A stretch of 64,000 bases of DNA from Setomelanomma holmii (lineage: Eukaryota; Ascomycota; Dothideomycetes; Pleosporales; Phaeosphaeriaceae), in assembly GCA_010015745.1 (NCBI GenBank), contig ML978167.1:186001-250000 (forward strand), read 5' to 3'. Every line of letters begins with the position of its first letter. The stretch's first letter is position 1. Below, piece after piece: positions 1 through 13,176 of the stretch. The notes below the pieces were generated by a model. That model had not been told where the DNA came from. It did no database searches and saw only the letters and a list, made by a program, of their open reading frames with translations. The position numbers were made by a program, and so were the translations under genes.

Positions 1-2719
1 CTGGCTGGGCTTGGCTGTGAGGTCGACCGGTACTACGACGCTGGCCAGGCTTTATGCGAGTAGCAACTTTTCGGGTCTTGTCGTTTACGAAGGGCACAGC
101 AAGCGTGAATATTGTTGCGAGAAATGCTTCCCAATCGGCATTGGATGTGTCGGCTATTCGGGGTGACATCGATCTTCGGATATTCCACCAGATTTCGAGA
201 AGGAAGTCACCTGTATAATTTGGTAGGACTGTGCATAGCACACGGAACAGCTCTGCCACAAAAGCATCTGATGGTGACATTCGCAATTGCATGCCATGTC
301 TTCGAAAATCCCCATCAACAATCTCGAGCCTCCCGCTGGGACCAGGAGACACGACAAATTGTAGCGGTGATGCGGGAGTGATGGTTCGCTTCAACCCAGC
401 AGTAGCCCTTGTTTGCCCCGGCTCAAGAATACTGTGCGAGTCAAAAAGCTTCATAGAACCTAAGGCCAATTTGAGTGGTAGATGATTACCCCAACCTGCT
501 ACTAAGGCCAAGCAGGGCTCTCGAGGATCTGATGTTGTGAGCAGAGCCACGCGTTCGACGTGACCATCGTGGAGCTTGGCCAGGTCTAAGGTGCCTTCGA
601 GTGGCCGCGCATCGACGAACTTGGGGACGCAAGCATATCGAGGTGCAGCTTTAGTGGACCGAGGCTGGGACGCAGACGCGGTTGGAGACAGACGCTTGCG
701 CGTAACACTTAATTCACATTCCAGAGGACTCGCCAACGAAGAATGCGAGATGTACAAGTATACCTTACGCTCGTGAAGTGTGGCCGAGTTGAAGGGTGCT
801 TTGATAGTGAGAACTTTCAATCGCGGCCGAATCTACGCCACGCTATCAGTAGCTGGATATTACTTCCTTCAATTCAGGAAACATACCCCAGAATCAACAG
901 CAGGATCACGCAGGGCGAACAGTCCGCTTTTCAGATATTGAGTCGCTGGAATCTCTGCGATAACGCTCATGACCATCTCTTTGAGAAGTCCATCAGTCGG
1001 CTGTGCATCGCCTCTGGCATCTGGAGGCGCGAAGAGATCATCGAGCTCATCGTAATCCTCGATTGTATCAAACGTGTCTTCATCCATGACGTCTTCTAAC
1101 GTATCGTCAATGGACGCTGCAAGACTCATTCTCGATGTGATGCTGCCAGGAGTGGATGCTCGATGGCGAGACTGCGAAAAGCCTCCAACGCTTGTGCGGT
1201 CGTTACCCATGGAGTGCCTGCTGCGCTGGCTAGCTCCAAAACTTGCAGAGAAGCTGCCACCAACACTATGACGCTGAGTGGCAAGATCTTGGAAGGCTGA
1301 CTTGTCAAAGCTTGTGGAAAGCTCCGCTCGTGACAGTAGTCCGCTGACACGTCTCGACTCCTTCGGCTGTCGCACAATCTCGGAGTCAGGGTTCAGCTGT
1401 GAGGCAAGCGCTTCTTCCACTGCTTGATCAGACAGACGCTCATTGCCCTTAGATGCATCTTGGAAAGACGGAGGATGAGTCTTGCTGCGTGCATTACCGC
1501 CAAAGCTCTCTCTGAATCTGTCAGCCCCTCGAATCGCTGGTGTGGTTGCTCCTGTACCAGGCGCGGTTGCGCCATATGAGCTGCGCCTTCGAGACTTAGT
1601 GATGGGCAAGGGGACGTGGTGCTTGCGAGAAGCTGATATAGATTTGGACTCGAGGTACGCTGCGGACCAGATGGTAAATACATTCGTCTCAAGGTTAGCT
1701 GTGACCACCAATAATAGCGGCTTGTCATTTCCGCTGCGATCAAATAAGATCTCATTCTGAGGAGAGACATAGATGACCTCTTCAGACTTGTCGATGGCCT
1801 CAAGTCTTCGATGGCCTGAGCCTTGCGAGGTCAGCAGGCTGGCGCGCTCCCCACTCGCGATCACATTGACCACAAGACCCAAGTCAGACAGTGGGTCTGT
1901 AAGAGAGTACACTCTAGGTATGCCATCCGAGTTTGGCGTGCCGAACGTCTGACCTAAGCCATCTAGATAGCCAAGGGCGCCCGATTGCCGGCCTTTTCCA
2001 TGTCTTACTCCTCCAAGAGATGAGCCATGTCGGTGATGAGGCTGTGAAATGTTCTGGGAGAAACTCTGCAGGAGCGACTGTGAAAGGAAAGACTGATTGT
2101 TGGTAAGGAAGGAATTGGGCGGCGCGTTGGGTACCTGCGGACTTGCAGCCATTGGCTGAGCAAGTGCTATCTTTCTTTGCACCACAAACCCGCGGGCAGC
2201 TGGGAAAGCTCTGTCGACCTCGAAGGGGAGGTTTACGATGTGAGTGGTGCCGGACAAGAAGAAGACGTGCGCCTGCGACCTCAGAAAAACCACGAGAGCG
2301 CGAGCCCGCACTTCGGCGGTCGAAGAGGCAGGCTCAATAGGCACATTGGGATTCGTAGCCGGCTGCGTTCCCTGGGTCAAGAAGCTCTTCGACTGATCAC
2401 TCCCACTGTATTCTGTTGCGCCGAGAGCGCCAGCTGTAGCATCGCAGGTGACTTGGACCGGGAACCAGGTCAACAGCGCTTGTATAACCTTTTGGTTCTC
2501 AATCTCGAAGTTGAAGACCTTGCGCACAATGCCTCCTCTTGACCAGACCACGTGATACTCGGTGGTCACTATCTCGTCGGTGGGACCATTGGGGCTCTCG
2601 TTGGGGTATGTGTCCCAGACATAGTCGCGTTCAGTGCTATCGCTGCTCAGGATAGATTCGGACAGCAGATACTGCAGGGCGGCGGGCTTGTGGACCCCGA
2701 TCGAGCGAAGAGAGGCCAT
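1..2719 (-). CDS. apc1: Anaphase-promoting complex subunit 1 (APC1/BimE), N-terminal part, runs off left edge
   Basis: Scaffold subunit of the APC/C ubiquitin ligase, which drives mitotic exit in the nucleus. Exon 1 is 2719..887 and exon 2 is 832..1 on the minus strand. The 54-nt intron 886..833 has donor GTATGT and acceptor GTAG, phase 0. The frame stays open to the window edge, giving about 888 residues of a protein that is usually near 2000. The recognisable APC1 N-terminal signature lies early (SRGGIVRKVFNFEIENQ, about residues 60-76), followed by a low-complexity Ser/Arg-rich insert and an acidic patch (DTLEDVMDEDTFDTIEDYDE). Exon 2 contains the conserved stretch ending in GDFLLEIWWNIRR. 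Start: the first ATG of the open frame. Shares a 336-bp divergent promoter with the next gene. The C-terminal PC repeats lie outside the window. Confidence 0.88.
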
Positions 2720-3055
2720 GCGGAGGCGCGTCTCGCATTATGAGAATTATTGGGGCTCGTACATGCGTGGTCGAGGTTTCTGGTGGTACTTGTTTGCGGG
2801 GCGCGCAAAAGCTGTGGTGACGCGCGATCAGCTGTTTTGGTGCAACGCGCCTTCCCCAGAACTTCGTGCACCTGCGCGAGCTTTCCTAACTTCCTCCAAC
2901 CACACCACTCCGACTCCTTCACGCGACAAAGCTTGGCGACAATTGTAGAGCCAATTGGACATCCTCAAGACTTCCAGCTTAACCTTGGGCGCTGAAGCAG
3001 ACAGCGCTCTTCTTACTCTCGAAGCTCTCAGTGAAGCTTCGAGCTTCTGGCAGGT
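2720..3055. promoter_or_regulatory. Intergenic region between divergent APC1 and Nup37 genes
   Basis: 336 bp separating two start codons that point away from each other, so it must hold both promoters and 5' leaders. I see no TATA box, no repeat and no RNA gene. Confidence 0.4.
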
Positions 3056-5103
3056 ATGGAGCCTGTCGCAACTACGAAAGGTCGCACAACACACCTCAGG
3101 TAATTCTAGCCTTTGCGACTACTGAGAGCACATACTAAGCCATTTTTACTAGATACGAACTGCCTCACTGTGTGCACGATGCGACTATATATCCCGTCAA
3201 AGCTCCCAATGGCTCGACCATTATTCTGTACGGGCATGAGACAGGCGTGGGCATCCTTTGGAGGGGTGGACGTCCACTGAAGAAGGCCACTGCGCCGCTC
3301 AAACAGCCTGCGAAGCCTGCCAAAGTCAACGGCACGAACAATGATGCAGTCATGATCATCGACTCGGACGAAGACGAGTCTGCGAAGGCAGCATCGCAGC
3401 CCGCTGTCCCAGAGGCCGAATTCGAGGCTGAAGAAGAGGAGCTTGATCCCGACCAGCCATATCCTTCCTTCATACAGCAAGTGCGCATCTCGCTCAACAC
3501 CGAAGTGCTGCATATTGCCGTGCCCCAGATACCCACAATATCGTCGCTGCGACCAGCTGATACAATACCCGCCATCTTCAATAAGAAGATCGTCTTCACC
3601 GTTGCATGTGCCGATTGCACCGTACGCGTCATAACACTGCCTCTCAATCCGCCTACTCACGCAGTCAAAGAGAAGCCCATCAGCGCGAAGTCGCTGTGCG
3701 GCGAAGAAGTAGTCAAGATTCATGGACACCAGAGCATTGCAAGGGGCATCACGATGACTTGGACCTCAAGAAGTGAGCCCAACTCGAGCGGCGATTCGGA
3801 TGACGATATGGATGTGGACGGTGACCAAGATGCGGCAGCAGCAACACCAGGCCGCCGGCGTCGGAATCAACAGAGCCACTCGCGTTCACGCGCCCAAGGA
3901 GAGGAAGGCTTCGACTTGCTCCTAGCATCGCACTCTGCTGAACTCGGAGGGTTGCTGAAAATCTGGAGAATTCAGCTCGCCGAGTCGTCGCTAGTCGTTA
4001 CACATCCCGTCGCTCCTCACAAGACTCTGACCTTGCGCAAACCCGCCTCTCGTGTCGTGTTCAACACAGCACAATACCCAAAGCGGCGGCATTCTCAGTT
4101 ACTCATCGCCGATGCGACCGGCACAGCGCGCATCTACGATGTCTTCGCCCCCAGCAGCTATAGACGTGGCGCGAGCGGAAGCTCGCGTGACCCCGGCGCT
4201 TTTATCACAGCTTACAGGTCATCATTCGAGAGGGTCAAGGGTAATGCGTACTCGCCTGCGATACTTGCTGCGCGCAAGTCCATCGTGGATGTTGCGTGGG
4301 TTTCCGACGGCCACCATATCCTGGCTCTCCTGAGCGACGGAGAATGGGGCGTATGGGACGTCGATCGATCCGGTCCCAGTCCTCCTGCAGATCCGCTAGC
4401 TTTCTCACTACGCGGATTTGTTGGTACATCCGACAAAGACGGCAGTGCTGGTGGTGCTTCTAGTCCTAAAAAGGGTGGCAGTAGCCTGCTCGCTCCAATG
4501 ACACCAAACACACGTCGCAGGAAAGAAGAGGTCCTGTTCCAGGGTAGTGCACCTAGCACTGCTATTGCGCCCCACGGTGGTCTCTCAGTGTCTTCGTTAC
4601 CTTCATCGAATGGGGCTGCGTCCGAGGACTCCGTCATCATCTGGTACCAGTCTGAAGTCTACAAGATTCCAGACTTGGCTAAGTTCTGGACTCGCACAGC
4701 TTCACCAGGTGCTGGGAATTCGTTGCCTGGCCCTGGTCTGACTCATCTTCAGGGTGTCCCTCTTTTCCGCGAAACAATCACTTCAGTGTCACAATTCGAC
4801 ACGACATCGCAAGCATCGCGGATGGCCGTACCCAGGGATAGTCTCATCTCCGCAGAACACCGCCTCATCATCACGACCAGCACGAGTCGCCCGCTGGGAC
4901 GAGATTTGAGTGCCATGTTGGCACAAGACCAAGCCGAGACCGAAGAAGCGAGGAGAACCGACCAAGCGCTGCTTTCTCAAGGAGAACTTGATCTCGGCGG
5001 CATGGACCGCTTACTGGATAACATGGAGGGCAGTGGAACCATCTCGAAGAGCCTGACGCTCGGCAATCCTCGAAAGGTGTTGTTCGCATCGTCAGCTGCG
5101 TAA
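3056..5103 (+). CDS. WD40-type protein, probable nucleoporin Nup37
   Basis: Probable beta-propeller nucleoporin of the Nup84/Nup107 outer-ring complex. Exon 1 is 3056..3099 and exon 2 is 3153..5103. The 53-nt intron has donor GTAATT, branch TACTAAG and acceptor TAG, and splits an Arg codon. Total 664 residues. Start: ATG 3056; without this exon the frame has no ATG near the conserved N-terminus. After splicing the N-terminus contains YELPHCVHDATIYPV, then YGHETGVGILWRGGRPLK, which I associate with fungal Nup37. Several WD-like blades follow (GLLKIWRI; IVDVAWVSDGHHILALLSDG; EWGVWDVD), broken by acidic and Ser-rich inserts (DSDEDE; GDSDDDMDVDGDQD). The family assignment rests on remembered similarity; another WD40 protein is possible. 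Confidence 0.62.
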
Positions 5104-5829
5104 AACCGCCACATCAAGACTCAGAGTCGCTTGCAACTTTGTGAGAAGGACACTGCCACGGTTGTTTGCATTATACGATACCCCACAACTAATCTGAGCA
5201 ACTAGCACCAATGCTACCACTTGCATGATGATTATCACCACTGTTCCCCAGCACTCCCACATTCAACTTTTTCTTTCACGTCTAATTGCGAGATCATGCC
5301 TTCGCGGCCTCAGGTGGAGCTCAGCGACCAGACTCATTCCTGCTGCTCAGTATAGCCTCGCGAAAAATTGAACAGTATCACCACTATCGCCGACTATCCT
5401 AGTAGCTTTCCCCACGAGCGCAAGCAAGTGGGATATAGCAAAGACAGGACGTCTGGATTGCGGTGGGGTGCGTGCACGTAGAATCCTCTAAGTTTCCCTG
5501 AGCTGTGTACTTGAGCCACCTTTGACCTGAGAGTTGAAGTGCGTGAGGACGGTGCGGCGATGGGGCATGCGGTGCTTGATTGATTGGCGCCGTGTGTGAG
5601 AGAAATTAGTGCGACATGTTATGCTGAAGTGATGATTGATGAGTTTGTGTTAAACCTGGACTACATCGATATAACAGACCACCTATGTGGCCATGACTAC
5701 CACGACCAGCCAAACAACAAAGTTGTTTCACTCTGTTCAGTCTTGGGACGTCGCTTAACGCTGCTCAACACGCTACTTGAATGCTATACCGTCACAAAAT
5801 TTTCAGTCCAACACCCATCCATCCTCCCT
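5104..5829. other. Convergent intergenic region, no gene seen
   Basis: Lies between the stop codons of the Nup37-like gene and HAUS1. Only short unsupported ORFs are present. It presumably contains both 3' UTRs and terminators. Confidence 0.5.
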
Positions 5830-6774
5830 CTACCTCCCCACCAACCCTTCGAATAGCCCATCCCTCCTCCTCCTAACCTCATCCGCCACAACCTCCAGCC
5901 TGGCAACTTCCTTCCTCGCAGCCTCCCTGTCCGCCGGCAATCCAGCAAACTCCCCAACCTCTCTTTCCAGACCCTCCACTTGTGTCCGCAATTCGTCCAG
6001 CGCCTTCTGCTGCTCCAGCATCTCGCCAATTGCTTCTGCAGATCCGATGTGTTTTGAGCCCGGCGTCATATTGCGCGCTGGGTTGGACTGCATGGCAGAA
6101 AGTTTATCTTCGTATTCGCGAATTTTGGAGCGCAGATTCTTGGTCTGGCGGGTTTGTTCGGTGGTTTGACGCGCGAGGTGTGATGGGGTCGAGAATGCGG
6201 GATTTGTTTGAAGGGCTGTTAATTGCGTGCGTAGGAGGGCGTTTTGTTTGCTCAGGTATGCCTGTAGTGTTTCGATATGTGCGAGTTGGTTGGATAGGTT
6301 CTGCGTGGTGATGGTGTGGTGGATGAGTGTGTGTGCGAGGGTTTCTGGGTTCGCTGTGGGCGTGTTGAGGATGACAGATGTAGATGCAATCGATTCAAGA
6401 GCTTGCTGGCCGTCTGGTGTGAGACTGCTTTGTAGCTTTTGGAGTAGTACTTTATCGTTTGGGTGCTGTTGGACCTACCGATTGTGAGCATGTGCCCGCA
6501 TGCCTAAAGTGACGTGTCATACCTCGTCGATTTCCTTGAGGGTTTCTCGTTCTACGCGTTCTATGACTGCGCGCTCTTCGTCTGCGCGTTCATTGGCCAT
6601 TGATAGCTCACGCAGGACTTTGAGGGTCTCTTCGTTGCGCTCAAAGAGGGGTACTGAGCGGCCCGAGTATCTGTACGAAAGCCATGAGTCTATGTGTGCC
6701 CAGTCTTGGGCTTGTGCACGTTGTTGGCGGGCTTTAGAGGGCGAGAAGAGGTCGGAAGGTGTGAGATTATCCAT
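5830..6774 (-). CDS. HAUS augmin-like complex subunit 1
   Basis: Coiled-coil subunit of the augmin complex, which recruits gamma-tubulin to existing spindle microtubules. Exon 1 is 6774..6523 and exon 2 is 6465..5830, 295 residues; human HAUS1 is of similar size. The donor is GTATGA. Two in-frame acceptors lie 9 nt apart: CAG before 6465 or TAG before 6474, so three residues (VQQ) may be present or absent. N-terminus DLFSPSKARQQRAQAQDW and SWLSYRYSGRSVPLFERNEE match the HAUS1 N-terminal region. The rest is heptad-rich helix, e.g. LRTQVEGLEREVGEFAGLPA near the C-terminus. Start: ATG 6774, the first ATG in frame. Tail-to-tail with the Nup37-like gene and head-to-head with cystathionine gamma-synthase. 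Confidence 0.82.
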
Positions 6775-7199
6775 CGTGGTGTTTGTTTGTTTACGAGACA
6801 ACTATAAGTAATTGGTGGTGTTAGGAGCATTGAAGATGGAGAAGTCTTTATCGCAGAGGGAGCTCGAGGTGATCGGCTGTCGGTAGCAAGCCTCGCTGGT
6901 ATGGCGGTTCTACGTTGTCAAAGTGCGGAGTCTCATGAGGAAAGCTTGAAGTTCATGGTGTTGTGGAGAAATAAAGTGCGAACCATGCGGCCATGCGCCT
7001 TATCGATAAGCCCAATCTCGACCTGTCCCTGCATGTCGAGGCTGTCGTAATTGCCGGCATCGGAGCTAGCAGTTTAGTGTAGCTTCAAGTTTGCCATTGG
7101 AGTCATTGCGGCGATATATGTCATTTAGACCCCCTCCTACTGGCTGCATAATCTTCTTCTTACATTCTTCCTCCTTAAGTCCTTTCATCGATTTACAAG
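6775..7199. promoter_or_regulatory. Divergent promoter of HAUS1 and cystathionine gamma-synthase
   Basis: 425 bp between two start codons. Contains the 12-bp perfect palindrome CTTATCGATAAG at 6999-7010. The 12-mer TTATCGATAAGC (7000-7011) recurs in the PIMT/Utp22 divergent promoter. An out-of-frame ATG at 7118 opens a reading frame that would overlap the cystathionine synthase start if included in the transcript. Confidence 0.45.
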
Positions 7200-9276
7200 A
7201 TGTCGCCAATGGTCCTAGAAAACGATGTGGAGGTTGGAGAAAGTCTACCACCGGCAACGGAGCACGTGCGTGAAAAGCCATGGTTCGATGCAAAATGTAG
7301 GCTAAATCAGCATAGGCTGTAAGCGTGTCGCTACCCACATGGCGGGCCAATGTAGGATATGAGGAAGGAGAGGAGTGGGTCATCAGCAAGATGAAGACTG
7401 GTTATCCTAGGTACGTATTCCAGTGCTCGAGTGTTCAAAGTTGCTGATATTGGGTGTAGATTCTTCATCCACAAGCAGATTCAAGCTTTCGCAGCAGCTA
7501 TAGCAGAGAAACATGGACGTCCAGAGGAGTCAGCCATGCTGTTCCCAACACACGCAATCGCCTCAAGGTGTCGAGACTTCTTCATTCGGCTTGCACCGGA
7601 TGCACAAGTCCGCATCGTCGACCTGGTTCCTGCTGCGGCAAAGGCACGCTCAGAAGAGCTCCTCATGATATCGCCTCAAGTTTCGGCTGTTTTATTTCCA
7701 CAAGACCGCTTCAGCATCGCCAAGCAATTCTGGCAGCACTCGGGAGATGGTGTGTCAAGTCGTCGAGCTGAATACTGTCATCACTTGTTTCGACAGGGCC
7801 TTTTGATCGAGCCGTCCAGCCTGGACCAATCACCTCGCGTATGTAAAGGACCACGACGATACCAAAAGAAGACATCCATCGACCTAGACAGCTTGCAAAG
7901 TTCAGCGAATGGCGAGGTTCAAGATCCCGACCAATTCGTCGAAGAGCGATTCGGGCGCAACTTGGACCTGTCGATGACAAAGAATGCTAAACTTGCAGTT
8001 CGGAGACGTATTGCTGGATCTTTGACGGCTGATGTCGGGTTGACAGAAGCACTGTCTTTGGATAGCGACAAGACAAGGACCAGACATGTTGCTGATTTCT
8101 CGGAGGATGACGTCTACCTGTACCCTACCGGCATGAGCGCTATCTTCAACACTCACCGGAATCTACTAAAAGCAAAGGGTCAACGCAGAGCCATTGTATA
8201 TGGGTATGACACAGTCGCATTCAAATTGTTAATGTGCTAACCGCTGCAGGTTTCCTTACATTGACACTCTAAAGATCACAGAAAAGTTTGGACCTGGCTC
8301 GCTGTTCTACGGCTTTGGTTCTGAGGAAGAGCTTGATGATCTAGAGAAGCGTTTGCAAAGTGGTGAACGATACATGGCACTGTTTACGGAATTCCCCACA
8401 AACCCACTACTCCGGTCACCTAACCTTGAGCGTATTCGCAACTTGGCTGACAAGTATGACCTCTGCGTGGTAGTTGACGAGACGGTCGGCAACTTCATTA
8501 ACGTCAACGTGCTTCCGTTCGCAGATGTTGTGGTCAGCAGTCTGACCAAAGTGTTCAGCGGCGATAGTAATGTTATGGGAGGAGGGTGAGTTTACACATT
8601 GGGTTTGCGTGCGTCCTACGATACTGATATCAAGCAGTCTGGTCCTCAATCCAAAAGCGAAGAGCTACCAGCATCTCAAGCAAATCTGGAATGACGACTA
8701 CGTCGACAATCACTGGTGTGAAGACGGCATCTTCCTCGAACGAAACAGCCGCGACTTTGTCTCTCGCATCGATCGCATCGGCATCAACGCTGAAGCCATT
8801 GTCGACGTACTGAGCGCACATCCACGAGGTAACACTGTTGAACGTGCTTGTCTAATCAGATCGTGCTAACCCGACGACAGTAAAACAAGTCAACTACCCA
8901 AAAACCTCACCAACACGCCACAACTACGACAAGTGCCGCAATCCTAACGGCGGCTATGGCGGTCTCCTGTCCGCCACGTTCTACCGTAGAGAAGATGCGA
9001 TTGCGTTCTTCGATAACCTGGACACAGTCAAGGGCCCGAGTCTGGGAACAAATTTCACGCTAAGTTCGCCGTACGTCATTTTGGCGCATTACGCAGAGTT
9101 GGACTGGGTAAGTTGGTTAAGTTATCTGATATAGTAGGGATGATAGACTGACGTCCATGCAGTGTGCGAGCTGGGGTGTTGAAGCTGATCTGATAAGATT
9201 TAGTGTTGGACTAGAAGATACGGCCAAGTTGGTGGAAACGTTTAAGCATGCTTTGGAGGCTATACCGCCGCATTAG
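7200..9276 (+). CDS. Cystathionine gamma-synthase (Met7/Str2 type, PLP-dependent)
   Basis: Makes cystathionine from an activated homoserine ester and cysteine, in the transsulfuration route to methionine in the cytosol. Seven exons: 7200..7265, 7316..7410, 7460..8203, 8250..8585, 8638..8828, 8881..9107, 9163..9276, giving 590 residues. All introns are GT-AG and 46-55 nt long; several have CTAAC branch points. Family signatures: GYEEGEEWVISKMKTGYPRF and FFIHKQIQAFA at the N-terminus, DVYLYPTGMSAIF, TEFPTNPLLRSPNL, and the PLP-lysine motif SSLTKVFSGDSNVMGG with Lys about 402. The C-terminal block GTNFTLSSPYVILAHYAELDW precedes ASWGVEADLIRFSVGLED. The spliced N-terminus (ATEHAVSVSLPTW) fits the fungal family and fixes the ATG at 7200. 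Complete, no damage seen. Confidence 0.92.
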
Positions 9277-12200
9277 AGGCGCGAAGTGTAGAGACATAGC
9301 AGATTTAAACATTTTCGACGGTGATTTGTGGTGTGCTATTACAAAGTACATTGTTGCCCTGAGTTTGCGACATCTTACATTTATCTCAGCGCAGCGCGTC
9401 CCCACTGGTGTGGTCCTTGTTTGCACGGAGATTTGTAAGCAACGTTTGCGGGCTCGACTTTGATGAAGATATGTGATTCTTCGAAAGGCATCAGGGAGAT
9501 TCAGTACATAAGCTCGTGGAGAGTTCATAGGGACGCCAGAGTTCTGTGGATGACCAGGATCACAGCGAGTAAAACCAGGATCCACGCCTGAACACATTGA
9601 TGGACAGGAATAGGTACATCAAAATTCTTGCCCTTTTCGTTAACTTAGTCACGGCCTTGATTATTATTATAAAGTGTTGTTCATGAAGTACCGCTTCAAT
9701 TTGCGACAGCTGGTATATGATCTTTAACGAGATTCTATTGCCTGAAAGTAAAAGTCTCTGAAGTATTCGAGTATCTTACTGTAGATGTTCGAGGTTCTTG
9801 TTACTTCGATTAGTCCGAAAAGGTTGGGGTGAAAAATGAGATTGGCGCCTTGGAGTTGCTCTTCTGGCGGTGATTAGTTGAGGTGTTAAGTTTGGTGAAG
9901 TCTCGACGTCAGGCCTGTCGACGGCGATATATATAGATTTCTATTGGTTGCACAATTTGACGGTGTTTTCCAGCAATCTGAGCTTCAGTCCGAGGTTCGA
10001 ATCATCCTAGTCGGTGGTTGGACAAACTCAGGGTAAGCATTATTGTAGTCACTGATTTTCGTTGCATATCCAAGGTCGTTCATAATAGTCTCTCTTGTGT
10101 GACCATCTTGCTGCCTGACCAAGCTACTAGAAACGAGCTCGGTGCTACTCGGACAGTCTTGCGACCCGGCCTCCGAAATGTGTGCCAGGCGTGCCCAGTG
10201 ATCGCCTGAGACACGGACACTGGACCTCCACTCTCAATGAGCTCACGTGTCAAAAGAATTGGTAGAGCAGGAGAGGATCAGTCGCAATGACTCTTGTGCG
10301 CTTGCGTCGGCTGTTCCGGGTCCCCTGAGCCGTGGTACCTGACGTGCCTATTCGGACCAAGGGTACCCCAAGAACAAATCTCAAGGATGAAGCTCGACGA
10401 ACATGCTATGGACCCGAGAGTCACAGTTTATCCCAACTAGCCTCATTCTGCTACCAAGGCTTCGTTCTGTGGTCACCTGTGGAGTAGCACCGTTCGCTTC
10501 GCGATTCCATTCTTCTTGCGATCCTGTGGGATTCACGAGTCCTGTCGCCTATGTTCGCACTACATTCCAGAAACTCCATGTCATTTAACAGTGATCCATG
10601 GATGCCTATTTGAAGGCCACAGGTAATCCTAGATACCAAGAATATCCAAAATTAGCTGTGATATTGCTTGAGCTTGCTACGGCTGTCGGTAGCCGATAGT
10701 ACATTTCAAGCGGCTGTCGCCGTATGTGATGTGCTTGCATGATTGTGGGAAATTGCTCTCGCTGAACTTGCACGATTCATGTTGGCCGGAACTAGTGGCA
10801 TTCTGGGACTGAGGCTGGCGATCTTGACTCGGACTCGCAAACAAAGGTGAGAAGCGTGCGGCGTGTCTAGTACGGTGTACGTCTGACCGGTTCTCTACGC
10901 GCACGAGCCGACAAAGCTGGTGACACGCACATCATACATTGCCGATCTATGCCTTACCAGACGACTGCGGGCCGTCATGCGAGTGTCGCTTGTATGTTTT
11001 GTGTCTATCACGTTTAGTTCGAGTCTGGGCCTTCTATGGTACGATTATGGACCTTGTCGAAATTCGGTATCTTCTGGTGTACCGGTGTAGCACCGGGTTC
11101 CCTAGTATTGTCTCAACTTCGCTACCGACTGCCATTGTTGACATGCATTGTAACCTGTGGAATCACTGGTCTGACTACTCCGGATTCGGCGCGAAATGCC
11201 AACCTAAGGCCTTCCATCGACCAGCATCAAAGCCCTGTTCACGAGTTCGTCCACGTCTGAGCTGCAAACCTGCGCCTCTCCCGTTAGGCTCGAATACAAG
11301 TTTGTTCGGCGATCAGGCAGGACAGACACTGTGGACCATGACGTCTCATCATGAGCTGGCACATCTGTGTCCGTCCGGAAACAGATGTCCGTCCAACCCT
11401 AAGACGTCATTGCTCAAAGGTTACGCGATGTGATGTCGGAATTAAGGTCGCAGGACTTGCATGATAACAAAGGCTGCAACTTGTGCAATAATGGTTTTGG
11501 TTGGTGTGACTCGTGGCCTTATTGTGGAATCTGAAGATTGGTCTCTTGTCATTTCTCTCGAAGTAGTTGCACGCCGAGCTCACGGTCGGGCAACTTGCTG
11601 CAGATTGTGGGAAGATTTTTTTGGGCAGTCCTGAACGACCGCGCTCGGCTCCGATAATGAAATAATGCCCGTCTCCAATATCAGCTTATGTCAGAAACTG
11701 CATGCTTGAGATGGGACAGTCTGTAGATGCTGCCATCCACGGTGTGGGGTTAGATCGCATAGATTGATTGTGCCCGAGAGAGGTGCGGGTGTGGTTGAAG
11801 ACGACTGGGGATGGAAATAAATGCCCACCAGAAGACAACAACGAGCCACAACGGTTGCCCTGCATCGCGAAGAACTGCTTGATAGTCAACAAGGTCTCCT
11901 TCTGACAGTGGTTCAGACGGGTCTTCCATGCATTGGGGCCGAGTTCTGGTCTCCGCCCACAAAAGCAGAATCCCTGCCGATAGTAGGGGCGGAAATTATC
12001 CATGTCAGCCCCTCGTCTGTACCTGCAACCGAATCACACAACTCAGACATCTTACCACACCCCCCTTTCTGCATGCACGCTCCGAAAAGGAAGCCACACA
12101 CATCTTCCTTGACGCGTGAGAGGTTCGATGAGCTTCGAGAAGTCGTTGGTGCCGCTGCCGACGATGGCAACGCTTCCGATTCATGTCGACGGCCCGACGT

Positions 12201-13176
12201 GACGCCATCACCATTCTCACAGAACGCACGTGCTCGACCCCAGCTATCGCGAGGAAGATAATTTTAGAACCGACAGGCAGCGGCGAGGCAGCGGCGCGGC
12301 AGTATAACACGCCATCTGGTAGCCGATGAAATGTGACGATGGCCTCGAACGAGGCGGTGGCTGGAGATGAAGGTGCACGCGCCACTCCCCGTTTGATGAC
12401 ACTCAACTGGCTCTGTACCGTATCCTTTCCATCGCGTATTGTCGCTGCCCATCCTGGCTTGACGCTTTGATGCCTGACAGGCCTTCTCGTAACACCAAAC
12501 TAAAGATGGTATGGCTCTGGTCCCACGCGCGGCACCCATAGCCGCCACCAACGCCCATCAGCGGCCACACTTGCGGCATTGTGAGCGCCATTACCGGCGA
12601 TAATACCACTCTCCGGCCGGCATGACCTCGTGCTGTCCCTGCCTGCGGCTGCGTCAGCAATATCTGGCAGCGAGATTCACGCAGGCATGGGGCTCTAGTC
12701 ATCCAGCTTCGCAGCCCTGGAGTGAGCAGATGCTCATAGGATGCCGAGTCTAGTCGCGGAAGAGGAACGCTTGTCGTTTTCCTAGAGCCTGGTTCACGAC
12801 GGCCCAGGCACCCATCGCGTGGGCGTGCACAAGGACTAGTCAAACGGTCGGGGAGCTTGGCCATTTCCATACCAGGATGGGCATCCTTCGAGGCTCCAAC
12901 CAGTCCCCAGCCGCAAAGCCGGGAAAAACGCTGTGCCGTTGCAATGAAATGTAAACTACTGGAGCGCAGACGTCGTATATCCGCAAATACAAGTACACCC
13001 CATGTTAGGGCGCAGGCCCCCTCAAAACACCATGCCTCAAATACGCAAGTCTGCCTTGCGATGACATTCCCATAAGGCTGTTATACACCCACGTAGCCAT
13101 CCGAAGTGAGGACCACAACCGTACGTTTACCCCACTAGGATCTTCCTGCGCAAATGTTGCCCTTCCATGACTGAAC
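9277..13176. other. 3.9-kb gene-poor region, no gene recognised
   Basis: The longest ORFs are about 165 codons. None looks like a known family, shows a spliced continuation, or keeps a convincing composition. Base composition is not strikingly AT-rich, so a classic RIP-eroded transposon is not obvious. A perfect tRNA B-box-like string near 9994 lacks a foldable tRNA (see rejected items). Could hold regulatory DNA, ncRNA or old transposon relics that I cannot see by eye. Confidence 0.4.

Noticed and set aside
3106..3729. 207-codon antisense ORF opposite the Nup37-like gene
   Set aside because: Lies fully over a better-supported spliced gene; sequence has no domain and arises from the codon bias of the sense strand.
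9985..10010. Perfect tRNA B-box-like string GGTTCGAATC
   Set aside because: The flanking bases form only three T-stem pairs and no A box or acceptor stem lies upstream at tRNA distance.
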